Below, one piece after another: positions 54,464-64,000 of a DNA stretch of 64,000 nucleotides (position 1 is its first letter; each line of letters starts with the position of its first letter). The notes under the pieces are model-generated. The model saw only the letters and a program-made list of their open reading frames with translations. It ran no database searches and was not told where the DNA came from. Made by a program: the position numbers and the translations under genes. This stretch comes from Nansenia antarctica (lineage: Eukaryota > Chordata > Actinopteri > Argentiniformes > Microstomatidae): assembly GCA_963989245.1 (NCBI GenBank), contig OZ022349.1, positions 2,243,786 through 2,307,785 of the forward strand. The letters run 5' to 3'.

Positions 54464-55718
54464 CACACCGAAGATGTTTTACAGAATGACTACCTTACCT
54501 AAAACTCTCAATCTATCTTTTTTATTTTTACAATCTAACCCTAAATCAATTGTTAAGTGAAATGAATGAATGATTCGTTAGACTTATTCACTATATCATC
54601 ATATACATTGATTTAAAACTTATGGAATCAATCAATTGTTCTGGGAAACAGAAAATGAATGCTCTGAATAATTAATTCAACTGATAAGTTAATTCAACTA
54701 CGTTAAATCTATGTAATGCAACAATCACATGCAACGTGTCTGTATGTTTGAACAACAGAAGAAGAAGGAAGAGAGGGAGGGCCTTTGTCCTTCTCTGTGG
54801 GGAAACCCCCGCGTGTTTGTAGCCTGCTTTAAAACAATCTCTTTAAACTTATTTGAAATACCCCGAGATCAATTCACTCTATCTCTATTTTTATCAATCC
54901 CAGTCTATTTGTATGGTTTTATCGTTATCTTTTAAGAGATGAGTACTGACATTTATCAAAACCCGCGCGTGTGTATTTGAAAAAAATGAATGTCAGGGGG
55001 AAAAAACCAAGACTGTAAGATTAATCTTCACAACACTGCTTTTCCACAATAATTATTATTCTCCACGACACAGCAATTCTCAAGATAATCTTATTCAAAT
55101 ACTTCTAAAATGGCACATGCTTTTTACTAGGCCCTGTGTGTCCACTAATCCTGCCTCTGTCCACACAAAGGAAGAAATTGGCGCCAACTCAGACATGCAT
55201 TCACCCAAAGAAAAAATAGCGCCCTTTCCAACTAGCGGCCTTGTTCACAGGTCTGACATGCGTTTCAGACAAAGGAATAATATGGCGCCCTTTTCAACTA
55301 GCCACGTTTCTCCTCCGTGCTCCCAAGTAATTTAACAATGCATATCTCTAAAATAGCACGGACTCTGCTCTTTCAAACTAGGAATTCCAATTCCATACCA
55401 TTTGAATAAAGCTATTTTACACTCCACCAGACTATTGCCTGACACAAATCACATTTATTAGCCTGCTAGAAAAACGTCTTCCCCTAGCTTGTGCTAATAC
55501 CTTGTTCTTACAACAAGACTACAGCAGCTGTTCTCTGCTATACCACAATAATAACCACATACACGATAAAAATCGTACAATTAAAACACTTTTCTCAATA
55601 CAGGCTTTATAACCCGGCTCTCTCTGACTAATCTCGACCCAGTTATATATTAAAGAGGATCCGTTTAAAATATAGCCCATTCGATTTACACAGTCTAATT
55701 TGCACAACTTCGCCTTGT

Positions 55719-55724
55719 ACTTAC
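55719..55724 (-). promoter_or_regulatory. Proviral major splice donor (predicted)
   Basis: ACG|GTAAGTAC in minus sense, a near-consensus 5' splice site about 50 nt downstream of the PBS, as expected for production of spliced env mRNA. Confidence 0.7.
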
Positions 55725-55773
55725 CGTTCCCCTGAAGAGATGCAAAACGACCGATCCAGAGCTATTAAAAAGG

Positions 55774-55791
55774 GTCCCTTCGTGGTTGCCA
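55774..55791 (-). other. Primer-binding site
   Basis: TGGCAACCACGAAGGGAC in minus sense, 4 nt after the 5' LTR. Its complement ends GTGGTTGCCA. The discriminator G and stem resemble tRNA-Arg (UCG type), from memory of vertebrate tRNA sequences. Confidence 0.8.
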
Positions 55792-55795
55792 CTTA

Positions 55796-56265
55796 TGTAG
55801 AATATTTTCTCTGTTTCAGTGATACAAGAAGAGGTGAAAACTTCTGGCCCAGGTTAAAAGTATTTATTCAAAAAAGGTCGGGTCTTCAGATTACAGGCAC
55901 ACTAAACAGTCACAGTCGAGATAATCAGCAGAGCAGGGCGCTCGCGCCTCTGCACAGAAGTCTTATAGCCCTCCTCCTAGGCCTCTGATTGGCCCAGACC
56001 CTCGGGGGCGTGCATATGCGTGTGTGTGTGACTGCGCATGCGCAACAATTCGTGTGTGTGTGTCAGCACATGTGCGACAACTCGTGTGTGTGTGTCAGCA
56101 CATGTGCGACAATTGAGATCGTTCGTAAATGAAATAATAAAGTATTCAATAAAGTGTATTTGAGGTAATAAAAATATACGTGTAATATGTGTAAAATATA
56201 CGTGAATATATGTGTAAAATATACGTGAATATAAGAAGGCCATTAATGTGTAAAAATATACTACA
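55796..56265 (-). repeat. 5' LTR
   Basis: 470 bp, identical to the 3' LTR except at 56051. TATA box at 55962-55967 and CCAAT box at 55988-55992 in minus sense place transcription start near 55935. Confidence 0.97.
55962..55967 (-). promoter_or_regulatory. Proviral TATA box in 5' LTR
   Basis: TATAAG in minus sense, about 20 nt downstream of an inverted ATTGG (CCAAT) motif. Confidence 0.7.
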
Positions 56266-56269
56266 CTAG
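56266..56269. repeat. Target-site duplication, right copy (CTAG)
   Basis: Same four bases as 43650-43653. With flanks, the unoccupied site reads AAGGCTAGCCTT, a perfect 12-bp palindrome. Confidence 0.9.
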
Positions 56270-57064
56270 CCTTCACAATTCTTCGGGGCATATTGGAGAG
56301 GAGATACAGCAGGAAGCGACCGTCTTCACGCCTCAATGGCGGTTGGAAGATAAACCGTAGGTAGGTAGGGGGGGAAGGGATGTCTCCAGGAGATATTGTA
56401 GGGAGCTGACAGTTTGGCAGAGATAAGGAAAATGCTCCTGTTATCTTCCTCCACCGGCACAGGTTAGGGGTTTCACATCAGAAGATTGGGTGGAATTGAC
56501 AGGAGAGAGCCTCCAGAGAGGGCAGACTCTCTGTAAACGGGCCAAAACCAGAACCGTCTAAAGACGTCCGCCAACAGGATGTTTAAAGATACGCTAAGCT
56601 TAAAAACCTTCAAAAACATCGTTCGTCAAAAACATTTCACCTGCCCCTCAGCTCAAGGTACTGTGTTGGACGCAGATCAACAGAGTACAGGAAACAGGTG
56701 TGGAACACGTCCACTCTCTAATGGTGTGAATATGTAATTATCACTGACAATATTCAACATTTCGGGAGACAGAGAACGTTTAAAACACTGTTCACAGGGA
56801 CACGGTCGGTCTGGAACAACATAAGTGGATGACAGCCAAGTCCACTAAGTTGATGCAGAATCTCATTATACTGTAAGACACTTAATTTGTACTCTGCTCA
56901 CAAAATATCATTGTGTTTCACAGTGTTCCTTGTGTTAGCTTTATTGGAGGCGACTAAGGCAACCGCAGGTGAAAGAGAATTGGGTAGATTTGTACTGACT
57001 GATGTAATAGTGGCCCTAAACACTGGAACGCTGGAAGTGTGTTGAGTGGTATTTGAAATACCAG
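56270..57064. other. Intergenic, no gene seen
   Basis: Single-copy-like host DNA right of the provirus. Confidence 0.5.
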
Positions 57065-57378
57065 AAGCCTCTAAACACATATCTGAGCTTCTAAACATAT
57101 CTCTGAGGAGCTTCTAAACATTTCTCTCAGAGCTTCTAAACATATCTGCACTTTTATTTCTGCACCTGTTGTATTTTGTTTTAGGGTATTTTTATTTGTT
57201 GTTTTCTTTTACTAGTGTTTTCTCTGTAAAGCACTTTGGGCGGCTGTTTTGTCGTTGTAAACGTGCTTTATAAATAAACATAGCCTAACTTGACTTGACT
57301 AAACATATTTCTGTGCTTCTAAACATATCGCCGAGCTTCTAAACATATCTCTGAGATTCTAAACATACCTCTGAGCAA
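57065..57378. repeat. GAGCTTCTAAACATATCTCT minisatellite interrupted by a retroelement tail
   Basis: Imperfect units of about 20-26 bp at 57068-57150 resume at 57300-57375. Between them is a 3'-tail-like insert (TGTAAAGCACTTTGGGCGGC...CTTTATAAATAAACA). Confidence 0.8.
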
Positions 57379-57984
57379 AAATACTTCTTTCAAAGGGAGT
57401 GAAGTCATGATTGAATGATGTTAACTCGTACAACCTCAGAGAGGAAATCCATTAATCATTCTTGACATACTACACCAGCCTTTCTGACAGGTTTCTCTAG
57501 GTACGGGAATTGTTTCAGTCATGTAGGATTAAGAGGGGCTTACCGTTGTGTCTTTGCAGTTATTATCAACTGTATTTCATCATCTCTCTGGTTTACGCTG
57601 TTGTGTTTGCTATGTAATCTTTTTCAGTGGTCTTATTTCAGTCCGACCATCCCTGGGGTTCAACCTCCTCAGGACCAGTCCATGAGGAACAGTCCTGGGC
57701 GTTGTACACACAATCACAGCAGATAACGCTCCCTGGACAGATTACATGGTGGTGTTTCGTCTAAACATACTCCTGCCCTGTGGTCGATTTATTTCCTATC
57801 ACCCAGAACAGATGGTCTGCACAGAGGGAAAGTGTCGACAAGACTGTGTGTTCTGCTCTGAAAAAGTTAGTTAAAAATTCAGACTGCAACCGAGAAAGGT
57901 TTGACTCCAGAATCGATTCTGTTTAATAAAAGCCTTAAATATTTGACTGAACATCTCTTCTCCTTTTCCTGGACCTCAACATGA
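57379..57984. other. Intergenic, no gene seen
   Basis: No recognisable element or frame. Confidence 0.5.

Positions 57985-57986
<2 letters not shown>

Positions 57987-58039
<53 letters not shown>
57987..58039. repeat. (TG)n microsatellite
   Basis: About 53 bp of pure TG. Confidence 0.97.
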
Positions 58040-58040
<1 letters not shown>

Positions 58041-58269
58041 ATTTCTGTGCTTAAGAAATCAGTAAATCATTGAACAGCATATGATCAAGACAGATATTGT
58101 TGTGTATGAGTATAAACATTGTATGAAGACTTCCCTAAAGAACAGAATATATTTACTGGTGTGAGACATTGGAGGGTACACATAGATACTTGTAGTTGCC
58201 TTTGAATCCATCTCTACTGCAAAAGCAACTGAATCAATGCATGTAGTATATGTAAATAATAATAAGAAT

Positions 58270-58345
58270 ATAAATAAGTAAAGCTCTATTTATATAGCAC
58301 CTTTCATACAAGAAATGCAGCTCAACGTGCTTTACAACAGGATGA
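58270..58345 (-). mobile_element. LINE/SINE tail remnant
   Basis: CTCTATTTATATAGCACCTTTCAT...AACGTGCTTTACAAC in plus sense resembles the reverse complement of the retroelement tails found elsewhere here. Confidence 0.45.
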
Positions 58346-58794
58346 AAACATATCCAAGCATAAAATGAATAGAAAAGCAGGGGAAGTATATAAAACAAAA
58401 GAAGGTACAAATAACATACAAAAAAGAAGAGGAACAAATGTAAGAAATAACAAGATAAAACATTAATAACACGGTCTTAATCTGAGTCCCTTGCCTTGAG
58501 AATATTAAAGATATTTAAGACTTGACTTAATGGAAAGTGTGAACTCATATAGCCTAACACTGTTCACTACCAACTGGTTAGTATTCAACCCTGAGACTCT
58601 CCTGTCATGGATCGTGTCCTGAGGAAATATTTGGCTGGCACACCCGGATTTAATTTGTTGGTAATCATATTTGTTCTGAAACAACTTTTGTAACTCTTCT
58701 TTCAAATCACAAAGTGTGGTTTAGCTTCCAGGCCTGGGGAAGCACGTGTGGCAGAAATACAAAACAAAGACAAACTTTTGTTGTTTACGATACG

Positions 58795-59445
58795 GTACGT
58801 AACCCCGCTTCTCTGAAGGCGATGAGGGAGAAATCTCACTATGGGATATGCACCCCTGCATCCCCTATTCACTGAAACCGTACTCAATTACACCTAGAGC
58901 AGACAGGGAGCGGGGTTCGACATTAACGGTTGCCCGATTGCCCGGGGCAAGTAGGCCTAAAACATTCGCCGGGTTTGTTTGCGCGACAGCGACAACTCTG
59001 CTGGATCCTGGATCTGTATATCGGTGTGCAGGAAGAACAACGGACGGCGCAGGCTCCAGACCAGACTAGATGATCGTGGAGTGAAGATATTATAAAAGCG
59101 TACGCGCTGATCGACAGACAGGTGGACAGGCGCGTAGGCTTTAATAATATCTTCACTCCACGATTCTGTTAATGTCGAACCCTGAGGGAGCGCTCTGCTT
59201 GGCTGACCCCAATCCCAGCCCAGCCTATAAAGGCTACTACAATGCACAGCCATTTCATTCTGCGAACCACCTCTTCACTAGCCCCGTAAATGAGAGAGCA
59301 ATCTAGTGAGATGTCTCCCTCTCATCTCTTTCAGAGAACCAGGGGTTACATAAGGTAACTGAAGTTCTCTTTCAGTTCGACAACATCTCACAATGGGACG
59401 TTTGCACAATGTATCGAGTGCCAAAAAAACCTGAGTGAGTACATA
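58795..59445. mobile_element. Unclassified repeat, split by a hAT MITE
   Basis: The left part (58795-58912, CTTCTCTGAAGGCGATGAGGGAGAAATCTCACTATGGGA) and the right part (59185-59445, with AGTGAGATGTCTCCCTCTCATCTCTTTCAGAGAACCAGGGG) contain mutually inverted words, as in a foldback repeat, and are separated by the MITE. Confidence 0.5.
58913..59184. mobile_element. hAT-like MITE with 8-bp TSD
   Basis: Ends GGGTTCGACATTAAC and GTTAATGTCGAACCCTG (left CA apparently lost). Flanked by AGGGAGCG at 58905-58912 and 59185-59192. A 27-nt internal inverted repeat (about 59069-59095 and 59138-59164) adds a second hairpin. Confidence 0.8.
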
Positions 59446-59472
59446 GAAATGTATCCGGTTCACCCTACTCTC

Positions 59473-59692
59473 CCCAGTAAACAAAGAGTCCAAAAGACGT
59501 CCTCAGGGAAGCTAGAATGTGGGTTCAGATGACATCTTTCTAGGACGTCCAGGTGATGTCTTTAGGACGTCTTATTCTGTAGTCCATAAGATGTCCTAAA
59601 GACGTCATCTGGACGTCCTAGAAAGACCTTATCTGAACCCACATTCTAGCTTCCCTGAGGACGTCTTTTGGACTTTTGGACTGTTTACTGGG
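59473..59692. mobile_element. Foldback MITE (CCCAGTAAAC family), full copy
   Basis: 220 bp that is almost entirely two complementary arms of about 100 bp, from CCCAGTAAAC to GTTTACTGGG, with an AAAGACGTCCTCAGGGAAGC motif in each arm. No clear target duplication. Shorter copy at 16349. Confidence 0.88.
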
Positions 59693-59840
59693 TCAGTTCC
59701 AAAGCCAAGGACCATTATGCGCCAAAGAAGGGGCACTGACATTGAGGCGGTAATGAAAGTGAGAGGAGGAGGAGCCCAATTGGCTGTAGCACAAATTTCT
59801 GAAACAGAAATAGCCCTTGATCAGAGCCCCAAGACAGAGC

Positions 59841-60150
59841 CACTAGAACAGCCGTGCGTGGGGTCATTTGAGTAAAATAAATCTTGAGTACATCTTTGTC
59901 AGGACCCTCCTTTCATGACTTTTAGACCTAGATATGTGCGTTCTACCACCCAGTATCCTTACATTTTCAAAATCACATCAGGATAAGCTAGTATAAAGTT
60001 ATTTTTCTGTTTTTCTGTGGAGGAGGCAGGCTAATTTAGAAGACGGCCAACTAGTGGTCGTTGTGTGCAAATAGCAGGTTAGCATTTTAAAGAGTTTGAC
60101 CCCCGAGGCGGCTCTTGACTTAGGTAGTAGGTAAAAAAGGCACGGCTGTA
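59841..60150 (-). mobile_element. piggyBac-like MITE, near complete
   Basis: CACTAGAACAGCCGTGC at left and GGCACGGCTGT at right, interior inverse to the 23159 copy. Flanking TTAA not preserved. Confidence 0.7.
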
Positions 60151-60629
60151 CGCCTCCACTATACAGTGAGAAGGTGCTGTTTGGATAGTGTCCTACCTCC
60201 GTACGAGGTCAGCGAACAAAAAGTCAAACAGTAGCAGTATATCACCCCACCCACCCCCTCCCCACACCTCAGATCTGTCCTTGTAAATGCGTACTGCTCC
60301 AGGCAGACACTGTTCAGACACCTACCCTCCAGAGAAGACACAGAGGGGGGGGGGGGTGGAAGGAAGCACGACTACCGTACATCACAGAGATGACTTTGGG
60401 AACGAACGCAGCGTTTCGTCACCAGGGGCGGACCTGAGACATGAAGGATGGACCGAGAGTGCTGCATGGAGGTCACTACCGCTCTGGACCGTGGTCAAGG
60501 CTAGCAACAAAGCTGTCTTATAATACAACAACGCCTTAAAGTCTGACCACCAAAGGGTCAGGATCAGGGTGCTCAAGAACCACCAGGGATCAAAGTCACA
60601 AATGGGTTGAGTAGTCAGTACCCTGGGCC
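60151..60629. other. Intergenic, no gene seen
   Basis: G9-10 run at about 60345-60355. No gene supported. Confidence 0.45.
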
Positions 60630-60898
60630 TGGACGTGTAGAAAGAGCCTTCAGCCGTTCTGCTCCCCGCCTCTGGAACTCTCTGCCACCTAACATACGCA
60701 ATATTGACACTCTCTCCACTTTCAAATCTAATGGCTTACTTGGTTTGATCTCCTATATTTTGTTTGTTGTTATATCTGACTTTACTTATTTTGCTTTGTT
60801 GATTTGAATGTTTTGATATGTGGTTTTAAACTGTCTTGTAAGGTGTCCTTGAGAGCCTTGAAAGGCGGCCATAAATAAAATGTATTATTATTATTTTA
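60630..60898 (+). mobile_element. LINE 3' end with ATT tail
   Basis: Codes RSAPRLWNSLPPNIRNIDTL at about 60655-60715, then frame loss and a 3' UTR ending AAAGGCGGCCATAAATAAAATGTATTATTATT. Confidence 0.8.
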
Positions 60899-61034
60899 GA
60901 AAGCCCCCCCCCACCCCCTAATGTCGAAAACACCGGAAGCTGTTCATCATATTCACAACTTCAAAGAGACAAAAGGAGATTGCTTATCTGACAGCATCTA
61001 TTATAGACAACACAGACAGAGAGTCTGCCCAACC

Positions 61035-61321
61035 CAGGGTTCCCACACCTTCTGAAACATCACATTCAAGCACCTTTCAAGGACTTTCAAGACTCAATTC
61101 CCTCAAATTCAAGGACCCAACACGGCATAGTTTGGGACAGAACTAGTTGGTAATGGGTTTTTTATATATATATATATTTTTTTTTTTTAGAGAGAGAGAG
61201 AGAGAGGGTAATTCAAGCACTTTCAATGACCCATGTCTATTTTCTAAAACTTTTAAGACCTTGATTTATTTTTCTCAAATTCACAAACTTTCAAGGATTT
61301 TAAGGACCCGTGGGAACCCTG
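61035..61321. mobile_element. hAT-like MITE with 6-bp TSD
   Basis: CAGGGTTCCCACAC and GTGGGAACCCTG ends; flanking CCAACC on both sides. Interior has AAATTCAAGG-type words and a (GA)n tract. Same family as 12554-12903. Confidence 0.7.
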
Positions 61322-62247
61322 CCAACCAAGATAATGCAGCACTCCAAAACCACCTTGTTAATCAATCATCCAAACAGCAGTGAATATGCAAACCAAACCG
61401 TACACCATCCATTAATACACAGCTTAATGCACACACAAAGGTAAGCCTACCTGTCTTCTGTGATTGTCTTTGGTTTGCGGGTCCAGAAGTAGTAATTATG
61501 TTGACAGGTTATTTATCTCCATGGTTACAGTTCATCTGCTTCCATGATCCTTCATCCTTCTTTAGGCATACACGCTACCAAAAACTATTCGTATTCTATC
61601 CTACAGACTGTAGCTTTCTGCAATGTACCCCATCACAGTGGGCAAGAAAGTTGCATCAAGACTAGTCTATTTAGTCCGTTTTTGCTAGAAAAACAAGGTT
61701 GTTCAGTCTTTAGAAGGGCTCGTAAGTAACACGCGCTCTTTTTATTTTTTAAGGGACCATCTCGCTTCCCTAACAGTGTTGCCAGATGGGATTGTTTTCC
61801 AGCCTTAACCACAGTCTAAAAGCCGCCCGGTGTGATCATAAGTAGCCCAATTGGGCGGGAATACCACCCAACCTGGCAACACTACCCAACCTGGCAACAC
61901 TGTTCCCTTATTCTCCGTTCTGAGGAGAAGCTGTCATGTGACACGTCTTTTTAGACAGTTCATTTATTGACAAATTACATTGTTTACAAAAATCACTTTC
62001 ATAGCATCTTCAACCACACACTTTTATGGCGTTTATTAAATATAACAATTTATGACGTTGTGATGTAAATGTTAAAAAAAATAAAAAAAATAAAAAAAAA
62101 AAGTCCGGTTTTATGATGGTTTTGGTAAAAACCGTTTTGGTAAAAAACGTTGGTATTTTTAGAAACCCCCACCTTGGCGGGTGGGCGGAGCCTGTCCCCA
62201 ACTTTGTAGTATAGGGGGCGGGGCTTCATAGTCACCACCTGTGCAGC
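61322..62247. other. Intergenic, no gene seen
   Basis: A-rich run at 62078-62102. Short duplication of CAACCTGGCAACACT at about 61868-61900. No gene. Confidence 0.5.
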
Positions 62248-62249
62248 AC

Positions 62250-62303
<54 letters not shown>
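62250..62303. repeat. (AAT)n microsatellite
   Basis: About 18 AAT units between two retroelement remnants. Confidence 0.97.
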
Positions 62304-62309
<6 letters not shown>

Positions 62310-62372
62310 CCTAAATTTCGTTGTTTGGTACCTGTACTGTAGCAATGACAATAAAGTCCATTCATTCATTCA
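62304..62372 (+). mobile_element. Rex1-type LINE 3' terminus
   Basis: TTTCGTTGTTTGGTACCTGT...AATGACAATAAAGTCCATTCATTCATTC matches the 3' end of the LINE ending at 9322. Confidence 0.7.
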
Positions 62373-62374
62373 TA

Positions 62375-62720
62375 ACTTCAATTTATATAGCGCCTTTCAA
62401 AAAGCCCAAGGACGCTTTACAAGGGAATGATCGGACAAACAAAACAGAAGACAAACAAAGCAAACCTGAAACAGTGACTAGGGGCCAAAGGCCTTGGAGA
62501 ACAGATGAGTTTTGAGGGCTGATTTGAAGGGGTCCAGGGTGGGGGCGTTGCGGATCACTGTGGGGAGGGAGTTCCAGAGGGTAGCACAAGGCATGCAAAT
62601 GGAGCGCATGTCCCATTCGCATGCCCCAAACCGAGTTGACTGAAAAAGAACCTCATCTGAATGCAGAGCTGCTCTATTGCCCAGGGGATAAAACCTCCAG
62701 GGGTAAGAACAAGGAGAGAC
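62375..62720 (-). mobile_element. LINE 3' end
   Basis: Minus-strand coding of TLWNSLPTVIRNAPTLDPFK, then a tail with GTAAAGCGTCCTTGGGCTTT...GGCGCTATATAAATTGAAG. Confidence 0.8.
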
Positions 62721-63097
62721 TTTGTCATGGTTGAGGGGTACCATGAACACTGGGCCTGGTGTACAGTGACCTCACACTGACAGGAAGCACCAAAGCCTCA
62801 GCAATAACAGCAAAACACACTGACCTCACAGCTCCAGTATGCACCAAACCATTATGACATAAGACATCTTCATCAGCTCTGGAGCAGCTGTATGCCGTGC
62901 AAGAGTCGTGTGACCGCAACATACGTCATAATGTGTTTGTGTCCTTTGTTAGATAAGATTAGATAAGGTTCCATCGGTGTTTGTTAGCAGTGCTGTGTTA
63001 AGGTTTGGAGTGCAGGAGTCTGCAGCACACAGGCACCGACCACATAGTTTGTGCATGCACCTATAGACCGCGCTTTGCTGTGCTGTTCTTGTATGGA
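62721..63097. other. Intergenic, no gene seen
   Basis: Nothing recognised. Confidence 0.5.
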
Positions 63098-63269
63098 TGG
63101 TAAATGGTAAATGGACTGCACTTATATAGCGCCTTTATCCAAAGCGCTTTACAACGGCCTCTCATTCACCCATTCACACACCCATTCACACACCCATTCA
63201 CACGAACCGCCGATCTGCCAACCTTGTGATCATTAGACGGCGGCTCTACCTCCTGCACCACAGCCGCCC
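63098..63269 (-). mobile_element. SINE family A, internally deleted
   Basis: Tail (GGTAAATGGACTGCACTTATATAGCGCC) and head (CTCTACCTCCTGCACCACAGCCGCCC) retained. The middle is replaced by three CACCCATTCACA repeats. Single head unit. Confidence 0.88.
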
Positions 63270-63396
63270 TCGGATATCCACTGTAACACAGTTTCTGATA
63301 TTCTGGTAGAGCAGAGACTAAACAGAATGAACGTTTATATTACTAAATCATCAGTTGTATCATACATTCCAAAATCCTTGCCTTGGCAATGAGTGT

Positions 63397-63594
63397 ATAT
63401 GTTATGGTACATATTGGAACACGGTACATGTGGGAAAACTAGGGTTAGGGTTAGGTGCTACGCCGTCTTGGTACATGCTGGCATGTCTAACCCTAACCCT
63501 AACCCTACCCCTAATCCTAACCTTAACCCTAGCACCTAACCCTAACCCTAGTTTTCCCACATGTACCGTATTCCCACATGTACCGTAACATATA
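63397..63594. repeat. Inverted repeat with telomere-like GGGTTA/TAACCC motifs
   Basis: Arms 63397-63460 and 63530-63594 are nearly perfect complements. Each holds two to three GGGTTA motifs, and the spacer has further CCCTAA units (63487-63528). Confidence 0.9.
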
Positions 63595-63969
63595 TACCAC
63601 CAGTCTTACGAAAAGCTCAAGAGTAGAGTGGAGTAGAGTCTTGCTGTGGTGTTATAATGATGTACACTCTCCTCTCCAGCTGCTAGGGGGAATAATGACT
63701 ATTTATTATGACGGTGTTCAACTGTGCAGGGCCCCGATGTGTCACAAGGTCATCGTTTACACACTCATTCATCTTCCATTGACTAAACTTTGATCTGGCA
63801 AACCAAACACAGTTGTTTCATTTACAGCTCTTAAAACACCAATCAAGTATGTAGAATCATAATATTGTCGTAATATGGCATGATGGGATGTATCTGTAGT
63901 AATTATTATGATCTTCAGTGATTTTCCTCGTAACTGCAGGTTGACAGCTTTGAAGATGTAGTTCTGGTC

Positions 63970-64000
63970 AATCAATCAATTGTATTTATATATAGCACAT
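63970..64000 (-). mobile_element. LINE/SINE tail, cut by window end
   Basis: CAATTGTATTTATATATAGCACAT resembles the reverse complement of the AGCGCTATATAAAT tails elsewhere here. Confidence 0.4.

Larger units (their letters stand above)
53415..55773 (-). other. Long proviral leader between PBS and gag
   Basis: 2.36 kb without a convincing gene. It holds an imperfect duplication of about 54 bp at 53901-54006 (AAATCGAC(T/C)TG...TTGGAAGGAAT), the 46-bp repeat at 54266-54463, and imperfect copies of an AAAGGAA...GGCGCC...CAACTAG unit at 55160-55310. A 62-codon minus-strand frame (55519-55707) starts just beyond the splice donor; its product is unknown and may be chance. Packaging signals are expected here but not identifiable by eye. 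Confidence 0.75.
43654..56265 (-). mobile_element. Complete endogenous retrovirus (class I, gamma/epsilon-like), 12.6 kb
   Basis: Proviral order on the minus strand is 5' LTR (55796-56265), PBS, splice donor, 2.36-kb leader, gag, pol, env, PPT and 3' LTR (43654-44123). The LTRs are 470 bp each and differ at one position (43909 T versus 56051 C, plus strand). Gag, pol and env are all long open frames. The amber-separated gag-pol, single CCHC knuckle, GPY motif in integrase and CX6CC transmembrane subunit fit a gamma/epsilon-like virus of fish (ZFERV or salmon swim bladder sarcoma virus type, by recollection of organisation only). At 12.6 kb it is long for the group, mainly because of the leader. 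Whether it is expressed or infectious cannot be told from sequence. Confidence 0.97.

Overview
The window looks like repeat-dense intergenic DNA from a ray-finned (teleost) fish. It has the usual teleost repeat mix: L2/Rex1-type LINE fragments, tRNA-derived SINEs, hAT- and piggyBac-like MITEs, very long CA, GA and ATT microsatellites, and a fish-type endogenous retrovirus. There is no bacterial or viral-genome organisation. I cannot name the species. No complete host gene is evident. The best host-like coding candidate is a two-exon fragment on the minus strand at 14835-15440. Most long open frames are artefacts of tandem repeats whose period is a multiple of three.

Layout. 1-5.7 kb: two long arrays of a 21-bp minisatellite; the second sits inside a tRNA-derived SINE. 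5.9-12.9 kb: MITEs and a nest of LINE fragments (an L2-type element split by a Rex1-like LINE 3' end and by a SINE). 13-20 kb: a tandem duplication, the candidate exons, LINE 3' ends, large CA and CAGAGA arrays and a hAT MITE. 20.9-22 kb: a YCAGT pentamer array. 22.5-30 kb: SINEs, a third 21-bp array, a GA-rich array, a 24-bp array at the head of a second SINE family, and a 36-bp minisatellite. 31-43 kb: MITEs, SINEs, a large TC/GA palindrome, a LINE 3' end carrying a 67-bp minisatellite, and a hAT-like transposon remnant. 43.65-56.27 kb: a 12.6-kb provirus on the minus strand. 56.3-64 kb: more LINE/SINE tails, nested MITEs and an inverted repeat with telomere-like motifs.

The provirus is the dominant gene-bearing feature. 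Two 470-bp LTRs differing at one base are flanked by the 4-bp target duplication CTAG. They enclose a primer-binding site, a strong splice donor, a 2.36-kb leader, long open gag, pol and env frames, and a polypurine tract. Gag and Pol share one frame, separated by a single amber codon. Env has gammaretrovirus-type motifs (CWIC, RSRR, CX6CC). Together these indicate a very recent insertion of a class I (gamma/epsilon-like) fish retrovirus.

The most unusual pattern outside the provirus is that two unrelated tRNA-derived SINE families each carry a tandem array built from their own 5' head, the part containing the pol III A box. The same 21-bp SINE-head unit occurs here in 1, 2, about 27, about 75 and more than 110 copies, which looks like successive stages of one expansion process. 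Inside the provirus leader, a 46-bp tandem repeat carries three perfect matches to the vertebrate CTCF core consensus.
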